NCBI GenBank assembly: GCA_947846985.1
Contig: CANTUZ010000002.1
Span: forward strand, 130,100,889-130,164,888
Direction: 5' to 3'
Length of the DNA: 64,000 bases
Origin: Fratercula arctica
Taxonomy: Eukaryota > Chordata > Aves > Charadriiformes > Alcidae
Shown: positions 22,691 through 36,275 of the stretch, in pieces
Layout: the number at the start of each line of letters is the position of its first letter
Numbering within the stretch: position 1 is the first letter of the stretch
Position numbers and translations under genes: made by a program
Notes under the pieces: generated by a model
Told to the model about the DNA's origin: nothing
What the model saw: the letters and a program-made list of their open reading frames with translations, nothing else
Database searches by the model: none

Positions 22691-24644
22691 CAGAGCACCT
22701 TATGACTGCAAGGGGTTATGAGATGCCTAGGGAGTGTGGGACACGCTATGAGATGCCAGCGAGAGCATTTTGGGGTTGCACAAGACTTACTATGGGATGG
22801 TTAAAGGAGGAACCAAAGGCAGGGAAAGGGAGAGGTGAAGGTGATTTAGGGAGGAACGAGTAGGAAACCAGAGAGATAAAAGAATAAATGGGGCCAGACC
22901 CAGAGTGTGTGCTTGTGCCTGTGATGGTCTGTACCAACAACTGGAGTGGGGCTGCAGCCTCAGGAGCTCGTAGGTCCAGTTGCCAGCAACTGGGAAGACT
23001 GGGATAGAGGGGCAGCTGCTGGGCAGACCAAGTGTCTGAGCCCAGCTGCTGCAGGACCCACCTTGACGCATACGTATATATGTGTTCTCACTAGTGGACC
23101 TCCATCCTGCTCAGCCGAGGAGGGGAGCAGGATGAGGCCATTGGTGCTGTTTGTCTCTCTGTGAGTGCTCAGTGTTTCTGTCTGGGTTCTTTGTGTGGAT
23201 GGCTGTGTATATATGCATATACGTGGTGTACACATGTGCTCTGTGTGTGCCTACTGGGAATACGTGCTCAGCCTCATTACTGGTTGGATAAAGGGGGATG
23301 GAGCTGTGGCAGCTTTGCCTCTACCAGCTTAATGGATTCAGCAACTCCCTAACATGTGCAACATGAGAAGCACACAGCAAGCAGCGTAATGTGCCAAAGA
23401 AACCATTAATACCTTCCTATTAATCATTCAAGAACAGATCTTTAGACAAATTCCCATTTATTCAAATGACCTATCACATGCAGTAACACGCTGTAGTATA
23501 AAAGTGATGTACAGAGAAACTAGTGTCTCCTGAGTGTTCTCTTACAGTTACAATGGAATCACTGAGGGAAGCAGGTATCCAGCATATCTTCATTTAAAAG
23601 TGCTAGCACTCCATTCTTCTTGTTCCTCTACTGAAGTACCTCAGATGACTGTTTCCAGTGAAGTCAGAAAAAAACAGTGTGAAAGGACTTTTTAAGGGAA
23701 GAGAATGACACCTTATTTGAAGTACAGGGGTAGTTTTTTGAGTCTTTTTCTGCCACTTAGAAAGCAACAACATTTGCAATTCTCAGACATCAGCCACTGA
23801 AAATATACTGAATATTTTAGAAAACACTGCAGAAAGCTTTCGCTGGCGTTCCCACTCACAACAGTGCCTCAAGTTTTGTGATCCGGTTGGCCTCCAAATT
23901 CTTGAAGTAACATCTCTTGAAAGGAGTACCTAAATTGCTGGCGATGAAAAGCCTGGCAAGGGAGACAGACAAGTATTTCTGCAGGGCATTCAGACGTGAA
24001 GACCAGAGCGGCCTCCTGCAGATGACTGTTCCTCTCCACTGATCATACATGAAGCGCAAAGCAATATTGCTACTGACCTTAATGTTTCAAGGACTTATCT
24101 AACTTGAGATGGGATGTGTCACACTTTATTTGTGTAGATTTTGCAGAAGAGTTTGCGTTCACCTGATGCACAGGTGTGCAGATATATTTTCCGTAACCTG
24201 TGAATGAGCTGGCGTCACAGATGGACCATCCTAACAGTGGGACAAAGTGGACATTTTTGAAACCTAAAGAAAGTAGGTGAGCACAGGTCTGTCTTTCAGA
24301 GTTGAGAAAGAGTGTGAAGTGTTGTGTTGCTATCACGGTCCTATGTAGCCACCTTGGCCTGATGGCAATACTTAGGTGAGACCCAGGTATTTTACAGTCA
24401 CACCCAATGGATTTGGAGCACACCTGCTACAGGAAAATATTTTTTCCCTGTAGACTTTTCCTGTTCCCTTGGAAATACATGTCCACAGTTAACAGCCATA
24501 CACTGTGAGTTAAATAGCGTCCTGTGCTCTAAGGACTCAGTCATCTTAAAAAATGGATTTGCACTGGCCAGTGTCTAGGTACCTTGCCAAATACCATAGA
24601 GACATTTGCAAAGCATCTGGTTGCACTACATCTGTGCTGAAATT
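22691..24644. other. Unique sequence, nothing recognised
   Basis: Ordinary sequence. TG/CA-rich stretches occur near 23065-23090 and 23205-23250. ORFs at 23856-24059 and 24079-24423 (minus) carry no recognisable domain. Confidence 0.5.
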
Positions 24645-24666
24645 AAAAAAAAAAAAAAAAAAAAAA
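24645..24666 (+). repeat. Poly-A tract (22 A)
   Basis: 22 A followed by a CAAGCAAGCAAG-type run and an A/C-rich stretch to about 24720. It is low complexity with no retrogene body. Confidence 0.92.
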
Positions 24667-25685
24667 TCAAGCAAGCAAGTAAGCAACCAAAAAAAGCCCC
24701 AAAATTAAACCACCAAATGTATTTCTAAAAAATTTTTAGAATATGCACACCTGAAACGCTAGATGACAGCTTCATGATCCAGGTGACCTTTTACATTTAA
24801 TTCATTTCATAAAATGGTACAAAACTGACGCAGAAACAATTCAGGATACCTGCAAATTAACACTGGAACGTAAAACCACCATGTATCAAAATCCTAACAA
24901 AAATGGGACTTTTTCATTCAGATTACTTCACACAAAAATTTCTGTCTTCAAAAAGGAGAGCCCCCTCCGCATACCTTTTGCCCCTGAAGTGTAGAATAAG
25001 CAGAACCGTGGAGCACCCAAACAATGAGACAGGAGTAACGTAAAAAGAAAAGCCTTTAATTTATTAATTGTACCAAGAGTTTTCTTTCACAACTTCCCCC
25101 AAGTTAAGCAGTTATGAGTCATGTGCAGATGGTTCATCAGTGACACATTTACAGCTGCATCCATCTCTCACACAAAGGTGTCTCCACTCGTGTTTCCTAC
25201 CTCGCCACCACCAGCAGCAAGGACTGCGTGGGTGGGAGGGGATCCCACACGGATGCCCAAGACAGAAATAGAGAAGAACTGACCAATTTATGAGAGTTCA
25301 GTGCTATAGCCTGAACAGCTACTGTCACTTCCCTCCTACCATGACTTTGAATCACTAACAGATTTCTAAGGCACAGGTTTTACAACGCCTTGTGCATACC
25401 AGCAGTAAATTTCTTTAACTGATATCATTTCAGTTTCCCATCTCCTTGGGCAGATGCTTTGCACAGTTTCTCAGACTGGTCAGGATCATGAAGCGTCTGC
25501 TGTCATTCAGGTGGTCTTGCTGTGACAGACAGTTCCCAAGTGGAAATCAATTAGGTAATCATATTAGAAACATAATTCACACCTCTTTCAGTCTGGTTCG
25601 TCTGGAAGTACAGAGCCTGTTCTAGTGGGATCTGCAGACATCTAATGTGCTTGTTTGCCCCAGCAGTTACCTGGCTTGCACACAT
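24667..25685. other. Unique sequence, nothing recognised
   Basis: No repeat or gene is recognised. The short ORF at 25068-25271 lacks any domain. Confidence 0.5.
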
Positions 25686-25950
25686 AGAATCATAGAATCA
25701 TTTAGGTTGGAAGAGACCCTTGGGATCATCGAGTCCAACCATCAACCCCACTCTACAAAGTTCTCCCCTACACCGTATCCCCTAACACCACATCTAAACG
25801 AGTCTTAAACACATTCAGGGATGGTGACTCCACCACCTCCCTGGGCAGCCTATTCCAGTGTCTGACCACTCTTTCTGTGAAGAATTTTTTCCTAATGTCC
25901 AGCCTAAACCTACCCTGTTGCAGCTTTAACCCATTCCCTCTTGTTCTATG
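25686..25950 (-). mobile_element. CR1 LINE, 3' fragment
   Basis: Minus-strand CR1 starting at the tail (AGAATCATAGAATCATTT), then GGTTGGAAGAGACCC. It passes through a GATGGTGACTCCACCACCTC segment to CAGTGTCTGACCACTC and the end of ORF2. The GATGGTGACTC 3' UTR block is shared with CR1 A at 42.3 kb, so these two belong to related subfamilies. The 5' truncation is near 25950. Confidence 0.93.
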
Positions 25951-28900
25951 CAGCCCTTTAGATGTATGAGAACAGTGGGTAGGAGCTACAATAGGTGTAG
26001 AAAATGAAAACAGTATGAAAGACTTTCCCGGAAGAAAACAGTTTTTGTATTATTTAAAGCACTCCTGAGAAATGGCCACAGGTGTATGTTGATACAAAAA
26101 GACAGAAGTTATTCCTTATTTTGAATTTGTTGCATAACCTCTAAGTATTTCTACTAGTAGCTGTCTCCTGGTTGGCAAGGTGATTCTGACTATTTGCATG
26201 CAAAAATACAAAATGGTATATGGCATTTCACTTGCCACCTGCTAAACAGAGCTTCTTGGACCACCTGGGTGCACAAAGAACTCCAGTCACATTGAAACTC
26301 ATGGGATACTCAAAGTAAGGAACTACTGACCAGAATAAAGGGGGGCAAAAATCAAACCTGTTAAGTGATTATTCAATTTAAATAGAGGGGAAAAATTTGT
26401 GCCTCCAAATATTTTTGCTAAAGTTCATCTGTACACTTTTGCTTTCGCTAAATATAGATTGGAGACAAGTTATCCATCACTCATTGATTCGCTTCTGAAA
26501 GGGCACCTGTAGCATCTCAAGCTTCCTCTCTAAGCACCTTTCCCCAGGACAGTATGTAATAGCTGTTGAGTGGTTTATTCTGCATTTCTTGTGTTGCTCG
26601 TGCTTTTTCCTTCTTGTATCTTCAGTCACATCTTGCAGAGCAGCAGGGCTTGCAGCTCGGCGAGGGGCAGCTTCCCATGGCAAGCATCACTCACATAGTT
26701 CATTGGGAAGAGGGTACTCAGTGGTAGAGTAAGTGCCTTTCCCAAAAACTGAAAGCACGTAAGAGCATGAAGAAAGAACCTGAAAAACATAATTCAAAGC
26801 ATCAAACTGTATACACATCAATTATTTAAGTCAATTAAATAATGGGAATCAAACACTAACAACGGAAAAGAAAGGATGTCTTAAAATACTTCCAAACTGA
26901 TTTCCTTCCTCCTATTTTTGTTCCATTGAACTATATTTATCTGCAATACAGGAGGTTCATTCTTTCCTTTGGTTATTTAAGAAGGACAAAGACTTCTACC
27001 TTGCTAACTCAAACAGAGCAATACATCATCTTTTATGGAAGGTCAAATAGAATACTTGAAAATTTACCAAACCAATACTGAGGATCAAAACTCTGCTTTC
27101 AAGCAATAGAACAGCAAGCCTTCATAATATGAAGAGACAAATACTGTATTGCACCCTTGACTTTTGAGTGATTTTTTCCGTGACCTTGTTGAGAACAGTC
27201 CCTGGCCCACAAGTGGACTGCGCATCTCTGAGAAACGGCTGAATGACAGGAGGGCTAAACTATCTGAATAAACCCAGCCTCGTGTGCTAGACTCCTCTAT
27301 GTCAAGAATGCTTCTAATCTGTCTAGCCATCATGCAACATCACGTATGTACTAAATACTATGATTACATCCATTTAAATTTAGTACATTTGGAAATAGAT
27401 ATGTAGTTAGCTAGACCACCAGCCCAGTTGTCATCGTGAATAGGATGTTATGAATCATTTTCCCATTTGGCTTTAAGAAACACAATCCCTTTTACGCAGA
27501 CACTGTGTGAGGTTCAAACATATTTCAGAGAACAGTTTGAAAAACAGAGAAGGATGGACCAACTTTCTTTCTGTTTCAGGCAGAATGGTATATTAATTTC
27601 GCTTTCATACATTTACTTTTCTTTTGAAAATTTTGTTTTCAAAAACCATAAAAAGATTTTGGTTTGGAAGCTGAAATGTGCCTCCAAGCACTGAGGAAGT
27701 ACAGAGTCAGCCTTTGTAATATAAATGATCTCTTAAGAATCTGAGTTCTGTGCCAGAGCTCAAAATAGTTATTACCCAAAGCAGGAACATTTTCTTCCCC
27801 AAACAGGAGCACTGAAAGAAAGAAAAGGACTCACACCCAACCTATGCATGTTGCCATACACCGGTTGGGTTAATAACGTGAAAAGCCTACTTCTATAATT
27901 TTTTACTTCTGCTACGTTGATATCCAAAGGACTCGAGAAGACAAATATAGCAACTGGAGATGGAAAGAGAAGAACTCTCAGCACACCAGTCCTTTGTATA
28001 CTTTGACTATGGAATCTCAAAAGGTCTGTTTCTTATTAAAAAGGAGCTGTTGTGGTTATTGTGTGATGTAGGTTTCCCAGAAAATACAAGAGGTGAGAAC
28101 AAACAGAACAATGAGAATAACACGAGTCGTAATTTCTCTCCTCAATGCACAATCCCATTAACAACTGAACTTTTCTAGAGAAGACAAGGAATAAAACCTT
28201 GAAACACTGAAAGCCTGAACTAGTGCTTTTAACTAATGGCACATAATTTGTTTTAAATGTTATCACCACAGCAAGATCTATTCTGTTTTTTTATGTAAGT
28301 CTGTGAGATTTGCTATTGAGCAGTGCATAATACTGTATTAGTGAAAGGGAGGAATCAGAATCTGGTGGTTATTACCCATATTCTCTTTGCTGAAATTTGG
28401 CATTCAGGCAGCTGGTGTTCTTTCCACCTTTGCCTAATATATTTATCAGTTCTCTGTATTGATCTTTCAGACTGCAAACACGCTTTAACAAAGTACTAAC
28501 CTCATGGAAAACTAGGGCTTCAAAGATTCCAACATTCTGCTCAAGGAGAATACCCACTTAGAGACACACCATCAAATTTGCTTCAGAAGACAAAATACTG
28601 ATTTTGCATAAGTACAAAATACGAATTTTATACCATTACAAGGTAAAGATATGCTGGGTGGGAAGAGCTGGGAAACAGAGGCCTTTAAAATAGTATTATA
28701 CTACACAACAGTACACTACGCTATGCTATACCATAGAATTTCTCCTTCAAAAAACCTAGCAAAAAAGGGGAAGAGTTGGTACCTGGAACAGGAAAAAACA
28801 AGTCAATATGTATTTTCATTGCATACCCAGTGAGATGAGACGAGTATATTCAATAGCAAAGCTGTAATGGCTCTCTTCAGTTACAATGAAAACGTTCCGA

Positions 28901-29330
28901 TGGTCAACTCCTATTACCCTCTTCAGGGTTTCCGATCACTAGCAGAAAATGGGCCAGGTAGTATCACATGGTGATCCTGCGAGCCAGCTGTCACTGAAGA
29001 ATAGCCTGACCCTATAGTCACCGAGGTTTTCTGAAAGAGAGAAATTAAAAAGAGAAATAGTAGATTTCTGTGATCATTCTTCAGTGAGGTAAAAGGAAAT
29101 AACAACCTTTGGAAGACAGCACCCTCATCCTCTCCTCCATAAAGGAGACTACCTTTGGAGCTATTTCAATACTGAGTCTGTAAAAAAAATGACTGTAGGT
29201 GATTCTAGTGGCTTAAGTGAGAATTATAACTCACTAGGAATGTTGGTCTCTCTACCCTGTATCTGTAGCCAACTTTCCTAACCCTAGAGGGCATTTGGGA
29301 CTGTAATGGGGGCTAAATCTGGGCAGGAGA
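25951..29330. other. Unique AT-rich sequence, nothing recognised
   Basis: No gene or mobile element is visible. A tRNA A-box-like string near 26716 lacks a B box and is not called. ORFs of 60-80 codons on both strands have no family resemblance. Confidence 0.5.
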
Positions 29331-29480
29331 TATCCCAGGGCAGAAGATGGCCTGATGAGGGATGCTGATGAGGGATTAAATCCGCACACCCCCCGGGAGC
29401 CAGGCTGGTGTGCTGTGCTCCCAGGCAGGGCTGGGAGCAGCACGGCCAAGCGGCACAGCCGTGGCACGGGGGGTTGCACT
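29331..29480. other. Small GC-rich patch
   Basis: GC-rich sequence with CCCCCCGGG near 29390 and several CpGs, without a supported exon or promoter. Confidence 0.4.
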
Positions 29481-32400
29481 TGAACCATTTGCAAGCAAGA
29501 GCTACAGATAGGCTGTCCTCACGGCAGATCAGCGCCTGTTGCCCATTCCAGAAAATACGAATGTGTGTAAACTGTAGCGCAAAAGTGGGCTGCAGTGAGG
29601 GATCTCCCCTGTACCAACAGCAGCGTCACCGCGACTCATGGAGCTGACAGCAGCTACTGCCCCAAGCAGCGGCCGCAATTCTACATAGATGTCACAATCC
29701 GAAAAATCCTGTCAAGCCATTGTTATGATCCTGTTTCGCAGCATCTGGGCTAGGTGATTTACATTTTCAGCCTTATTCACTGTGTGTCTTTCCAGTTTGC
29801 TAAAAGTAAAAGCAACCGAAAACAGAGTTATACTGGGAAACAGCATCTGGAGCTGGGACAGAAGTCAGATTCAGGATTCAAATCTGCCATTTGACAAGAC
29901 ACACTTCTACAGGCAGCTCCTTACATTTTAGCTGAATACATTTTGAAGTCTGCAAGCCTTGCTTAGATACAGGAGGTAAGTCATGCTTTCCAGTGCATCC
30001 AGGAAGGTAACCAGCCCAGGCTCCAGCAAAGCAAGGAATTTCTACTGTTCCCCCTGGTACAGCGAGGGGAGCAGCACAGTAATGAGAAGCTGGGAAATAG
30101 CAAAGGAATATCTTTAAACTCACTGAAGCCTGAAAATGTTGAATAATTTGATTTCTTTCCAAAGTAAGAGCAATATCCCTTTCTGTGGTCTTGTCTTGTT
30201 ATCTGAAGTTGTTGGTTTTCCCACAGTAAGGAAACTAAACTTTTAAAAACAAAACCTGTCTGCTGGCAAAATGTCATGTCAGTCAGAAATGTAGCCCTGC
30301 TGCTTTGGGCAAATGTAAGGCATTCAAGCCCCTACACAAGCACCCATCAATAGCTGCAAGCCTAATGCTGCTATGCACGGCGAGCAGTCTTGCATGGAAA
30401 CAGTACTGACTGCCCATGTGCATCCAGGTGGATAAATCTGAAGGAACATTAGCTGGATCAAGCAGCTAGATATTTTTCTGCTTTATTCCTGGTGGGTTCA
30501 TAGTCCCCACATTCTGTTCTGAGAGCAGATGCAAAATTGTAAGGAATTGCCATTTCCAGCCACAAGCTTTGAACAACCCTTTTCCAAACACACATGGCAT
30601 TTCTCATAAACGACCAACCGTAAAGTGTGGTTATAAATCCCTGCATTGTCCAGTGCTGTTTTCATACAGTTCTTTTGCATCCCTCCTGAGCATTTGGATG
30701 CCCAGAGGCTGGCAATGGAAGGACCTGACCCAGGCAGCTCTCACAGAAGTCAGAAAATTATACATACTCATCACGCTCAGGGTAAGGGTCTGCCATCTGT
30801 CAGCCCCAGTTTTAGTTAGATGAAGTTCAGGAGCTGCCGAAGAGGATAACCAATCTCCACTCCTCACATTTTCTCTCAAGAATCGGTCCTCCTTGGCTTT
30901 CTTTCCCTTATTCTCATCTTCAGTTCATTCTTCTTTTTTATTGCATTATGAATCTTTTTTTTTTCCCCCCACTTTCTCTATGTATAACTTCTAACAGACT
31001 CACCAATAAAGATCATAATGTATATGCATGTGTTCATGTGCACGCACACAAGTTGGGCAGCAAGAGGGGACAGGGGGTTAGTCAGGGACTTCCAGCCTCA
31101 CTCTTAAAAATTTTCCTTTGCTCACATTATGTCAGCCAAGGGGCTTTCTGATAACCATGTCCCTCATACATAATTAAACAGACGTGCTAGTGACATTTTT
31201 AAGTAACAGCAATTGACATTTTTCCCACTTTGGAATCTGACAGACAAGCCTGGACTTCATTAACCTTTTGCAGTTTAACAGTGGTTTTGTGATTTAGGAG
31301 AGCTGATAAAAAGGCAAGAACCTCCTTCTTTCATGTAAATTCTGTGTGCCAAAATAAGTTGAACAGTAATTCCAGATAGACAGCATTGTGTGGTCAGGTA
31401 TAGGTGAAGAGATACTCTCATTAAGCTTCATTGAAGTGACCCAGAAAAAGAGGGTAAGGTCATTTATAACAGGGTACCAAAATATTTCTGTAAGGTGACC
31501 TTTGAAGACCATGAAGTATGAAGAGTAAGAATTTGGAAAAAAAAACCCGTGAACCCTCTGTGAACTAAGACATCATAAAGCAAAAATTCAGTTTGATCAA
31601 AACAGATTTCTTCTGTAAAAGCAATCTCCAAATGTATTATTTACGTGAGACTTGATGACTTGCTTGCTGGGGGAAGATGTGGCAGGGCAGGGAGCATTTC
31701 CTAGGGCAGATGGGGGCTGAGTGCCCACGGGGATGGCAGAATACGCCACTCAGGAGCAGAGCTGGGTGGGCTGTGCGGCACCTGGGGATTTGCTCTCAGC
31801 CTCATGCGGCGAGCAGGGCTGTCGAGCACCGCAGCGTTTGTTGGCTCACCAAAGAAGGTTGACAGGCCCTGCATCCTTCTGTCACTTCCTAATGTATCAA
31901 GGACTGTAACTGCTTTTTGCCTTCGTTTTTGTGCGCAGCTGTATCTCTGGCTAGGGCATTTTCTCGGCTGAGATGAATGGGATAGCTACTTTTGGGATTC
32001 AGAGGAATGTATACCTCCTGCTCATGGCCTGTTGGCCACGCAACACACATGTACTGAGCTGCTTCCCTGCTGGAGGAGGCTCCTGATGTCTACATAATTC
32101 CCTTTTGGCACGCAAGGTTTGGATAAAGCTAAGGATCTCATAACAATGTCCATTTCACAGAAAATGTGAAAAATTCCCAGTTTGCACACAGGTCTTCTGT
32201 AAAAAAGAGCAAGCACCCATGTCATATGTGTGTGAATGTTGTTGCTATGGTCATATCTACAAAGCAACATGCACGAGTAGTTTGGGAACACACAAATCCA
32301 ACAGCGGGTTTAACTTTACTGTCCCTTCATTTAATGAAATCCATTTGTTTAGATTCTCAGAGCTCTGAACTGCCCATCAAAAAGACAGAAACATATTGAG

Positions 32401-32536
32401 ACATAGCATTGCTCTATTACGTTCTTGTCATCTCTTTAGGTTTTGGTGTAGTTTTCACAGTTTTTTTAATTTTAGTTACATTGTTGATCTTATATAAGTT
32501 ATTAAATTCTTCAGGCTGTGAAACTTAGTACCTTCA
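29481..32536. other. Unique sequence, one GC-richer patch
   Basis: No gene is recognised. Between about 31670 and 31860 the sequence is GC-richer, and two overlapping plus-strand frames are open with unrelated predicted proteins. The rest is AT-rich. Confidence 0.45.
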
Positions 32537-32568
32537 TTTTTAATATATATATTAAAAAAAAAAAAAAA
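32537..32568. repeat. 22-bp perfect palindrome followed by poly-A
   Basis: TTTTTAATATATATATTAAAAA (32537-32558) equals its own reverse complement, so it could extrude as a cruciform. It runs directly into a 15-A tract (32554-32568). Confidence 0.85.
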
Positions 32569-35500
32569 GATAAATTATTGACCAGAGCCTTTTCTTTAGT
32601 CTCCTCTAACTCCAAATCAAGCCTTGTGAATTAAACAAAAAGTGCCATCTAGCCCATTCCTTCTTGTAAGGTATTTATTATACCTGTTCAGGCCAAACAC
32701 AAACCAATTAAAAACTGGCAATGGAAGAACTCTACCTGCAGTTTCCATTTGTGTAATATTAGTGCTTTTCCTTCCATCAACTATGAAAACAGGTCAGAAG
32801 GCAGATGCTGTAATACAGTCAGATCCGAATTGTGAAACCAGAACTCAGCAGGAAAAAAAAAATGTGAAAAAAGGGGTTTGTTAAATAAAGCTGCATTAAG
32901 TGTTAGGGTTTGTACTGTCGAAGGGCTCTAAGGGAGGTACTTTCAAGGGGAGTGTGGCACCCGGCTTACCACTTCGAAATGCCCTGCCTAAATGAGTAAC
33001 ACAGCTCTATGCGAGGGGAAGGTCTCTGCAGGCTGGATCGCAGTCCTTTTTGCACTGCAGTATTATTTCTCATTTCCTTCTGAATTCATCAGTGTTGTAC
33101 TGGGTAAATCTGGTGGCCTTGTCTGAAACGCAATACGCTATAATTTATATAAGCTCCCTAACGATACAGCTGCTCGCAGTACAGCAGGTGCCCATTTTGC
33201 TGTATAATTCCTTTCTTCTCACCTGATTCTGTTCATATACACCATTCATTACAAGCTAATAAACCTGGTTTGATTTACTTGGCAGTTTCAGCTGAACTCT
33301 TTCCTACTCTGGAGAGATGCCCATCTGAGAGAAATGTTGACTACCCAGCATTTGAGGAGTTTATTTAAAACCAATATAGAAATGATCCCCAGGGACATGC
33401 CCCATCCCCAGATCAGTTACTGGCGGTGCCTCAGATGTGTCTCCTACCAGAGATTCCAGTCTTTTTTGGGAGTGGGACACAAAGTTCTAGTTCTTAGACA
33501 CTTCCTGACCATGTGCAAGTTATTTCTACTATCGCATAAATCACATTTTGTAATGAGAAACCCAAAGTGCCTTTTGTCTGGAACAGGTTGCACATAAAAA
33601 AATCTTGTTTCTCTACCCTATTAGCAAGTTGTTGATGGATGGTTGCTGTCTCCAGTGTACCTGTAGCTACAGCTCCTAATAGGAAGTATCCTCATACTTC
33701 TCTCTCTCCATGACTTCTTCAGCTCACTTTATAGTTATTGATTACTTTCAAATGGCTCCCTTCTTCTCTGCTCTGTGCTGTCACAGCTGTATCTTTCCCT
33801 GCTTCACTACAGTAACTGTTTAACCTAATGCCGTTCCTTTTTTTGCTTCTGTTCCATTCAGACAGTTCTTTAATTTTCTTACCATGTTTTTATCAATTAT
33901 TTATTGCATACAGGTATAGCTGGAGAGAAGGCGTAGGGGCTCACAGGAAAAAAATATCCAGAGAAAACTAGAAGGAGGAAGAAGTAGTCCCTCCCTAAAG
34001 GAAAGGGGGGAAGTTGCACAGCCTCTGGGAGACTTTAGATATTGGCATTGAGAATTGTTTTCCCCTCTTATTTGGAAACATACCCGTTAATTCTTCATAT
34101 TTTAGGCAGATGCTGTGGGGGCAGATTACCCCTATAATCTGTGTATGCTTCCAGCAGCATGGCTAATGTTGGATGCATAACTGAAACTTCTCTTCTTTCC
34201 ATTCCATTGCTATCTGTCTTTGAATTAGGCTATTAAACTCTAAGGAATTACAGAAAAAAATCTGGGACTTGTACAGATTTTTTTAGGCATCTGATACTGA
34301 CTGCATTTCTAGCACCCTAGCACCAGAAGCACTAATTAGTCCCTAAAGGCGGATGTGTTTCTTTCCTCAATGTGCGACTTGCAGCCTGAGTAACAAAGAG
34401 TTGTCGCATTTTATGCTACAACAAGGAAATTACGCTGCATCCTTTAAAGGATACAAATGCTTAATGTGTCTTCATGTTAGGCATGAAGAGGGCAAAAGGC
34501 TTTGCATACGTTTGCATTCTAAAGGGAAACAAAGAAATTTCAACTCTTAATATACTCAAAATGTGTTTCTTCTTCCAGAACACCATCCTTGGACATAGCA
34601 TCCCTTTTTAAGATGTGCCTCTGGAAAAGACGAGGAAAGCAGACCAATTCTTTTGTATCTATACATACTTCCTCTGGAGTATTTAATGCAATTCTAGCTA
34701 ATCTTCTGTTCTAGCAATATGAAATACTGAAAGTATATTATTTTCCATAAATTTCAGCCACCTGAAATTTCTTTTGTCAGCTAAAGTTCCCACAAATTAC
34801 TTTAAATGCCAGAACGTCTGTAATCTTCTAAGTGGTCTGTTAGTGACTTTCATAGGGAATGAACCTATTCAGCAACTTGTTCATGAGTGTGATATATTTC
34901 ACTATTTTCAAAGCCAATGTATATGGTATGTGAGGCAGTCAGGCAGATGTCTGTCTGCATTTCTCTGGCTTTTTTCTTGGGGATGAACTTAAAACATACT
35001 CCATTGGTTTGAATGTAAGAATCTTTAATGTGGTGCACACTTAATCACTTTTATCACTAGAAAAATTCAAACAGCTCTCACATTTAGAGCATCACAATCA
35101 CAAGATGATGTAAGATATGCCACTAGGCTGTAAGTTTGTATAAAGCAATCTTCTCTTTCTTCTTTATCACTACTTTGGGTACCTTTTCTTCTTCCACATA
35201 TTTTTTTTTTTTTCTTTCACAAACTCTGAAAAGAAATCCCAGAAAAAAAATTGCAGGCAAAATATCCTAAGAGCTAAAGCAGCCTTGTTAATGCATTGAT
35301 ACAGAAGTGGTTCCAAACCAAAACCTGTTGTCTATGACTCCTGGAATTCCAGACACATCATTCTCGCAGCTTTCTGTCATCTACAATCATTTAAATCTGT
35401 GCAAAGTGGAGGTGAAACACTACCACCTGGTAGTTCTTTCACATTTCACAGTGTTCTTTCATGTTCATTTCGCTCAATTACATATCAGTTTGCAGAAATT

Positions 35501-35784
35501 CTTTTCTCCATCTCATATTTGTTAGTCCTTTTTTCCCCAAAGACCTGATCATAGTGACCCATGTGCTTGGTGCCCTGACTTTGCTCATGATGGCTACCCA
35601 CAGAAGCTGAACAACACTGAAGAAGAGGTTGCACTGGTGGGAGCCCAGTCTAAGCTTTCTACAATGTCATATTGTGTATCAGTGAGGTCTGGTGCATGGA
35701 ATGGATATGGCATAGAAGAGAGGTTTTCCTATGGCCATTATGGTTGGTTTTTCTATCTCCAGAAAAGTATAATAGCAACAGCAG
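32569..35784. other. Unique sequence, possible conserved segment 33115-33240
   Basis: No gene is assigned. Around 33115-33240 an AT-rich stretch keeps several CpGs and contains two E-boxes (CAGCTG, CAGGTG). It also has an inverted repeat TACAGCA...TGCTGTA with an 11-base loop and a TATA-like TTATATAAGC. This could be regulatory, but no direct evidence supports it. Confidence 0.35.
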
Positions 35785-36275
35785 ACTTCAGAGAAAAGTA
35801 GAAAGAGTGGTCAATTTTCCATGTGAGGAATGACTTAATAAATTAAATGTCTTCAGTCTGGAGAACAATGATATGACAGAGGTCTGTAAAATGGTAGGGA
35901 AGAGAAAAGGACTCAATTATTCGCTGTCTGCTCCCACACAAGAGCTGGTGGCCCTCAGGTGGTGCTAGGAGGAGGCAGGTCCCTAATGAAGAGAGGCAGA
36001 CTGTTCTTCACCCAGGGGAACACAGGTAAGCTGTGGATCTCCTTGTTCCTGGAAATGGAAAGTGTTTAAAGTTTACATGGGTCTATGGGCAACTTCTTGG
36101 TAGAGGATTCCAAGATACAAACATTCAAACCCCTCATCTTCCTAAAAGAAGTCTTCATGCTGCTAAGAGCTGGAGTCTGGCAGAGTACTTGGAGAAACAC
36201 ATACTGTCCTGTTTTCTCCAGGCACCCACTTTAGTCCACTGTCAAAAGGGGTGCTGGATTCATGACCCATGGAAA
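35785..36275 (+). mobile_element. Ancient, highly diverged CR1/L3-like LINE 3' fragment
   Basis: This segment keeps, in the right order, landmarks of the old CR1 lineage shared by reptiles and birds. They are TTCAGTCTGGAGAA near 35854, a GACAGAGGTCTGTAAAATGG block near 35874, AAGAGCTGGTGGCCCTCAGG near 35940, GACTGTTCTTCACCCAGGGG near 36000 and CTGTGGATCTCCTTGTTCC near 36031. A 3' UTR-like part then ends with a CACTGTCAAAAGGGGTGCTGG block and GATTCATGACCCATGGAA. No frame is open across it. It lacks the ATTCTATGATTCT tail of the younger copies. The match is from memory of the family; boundaries are approximate. Confidence 0.65.

Noticed and set aside
24079..24423. 114-codon minus-strand ORF
   Set aside because: No family resemblance, no regulatory context, unexceptional length for this much sequence.
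26716..26733. tRNA A-box-like string (CAGTGGTAGAG)
   Set aside because: No B box (GGTTCGA-type) follows at tRNA spacing and no acceptor stem pairs, so neither a tRNA nor a tRNA-derived SINE is supported.
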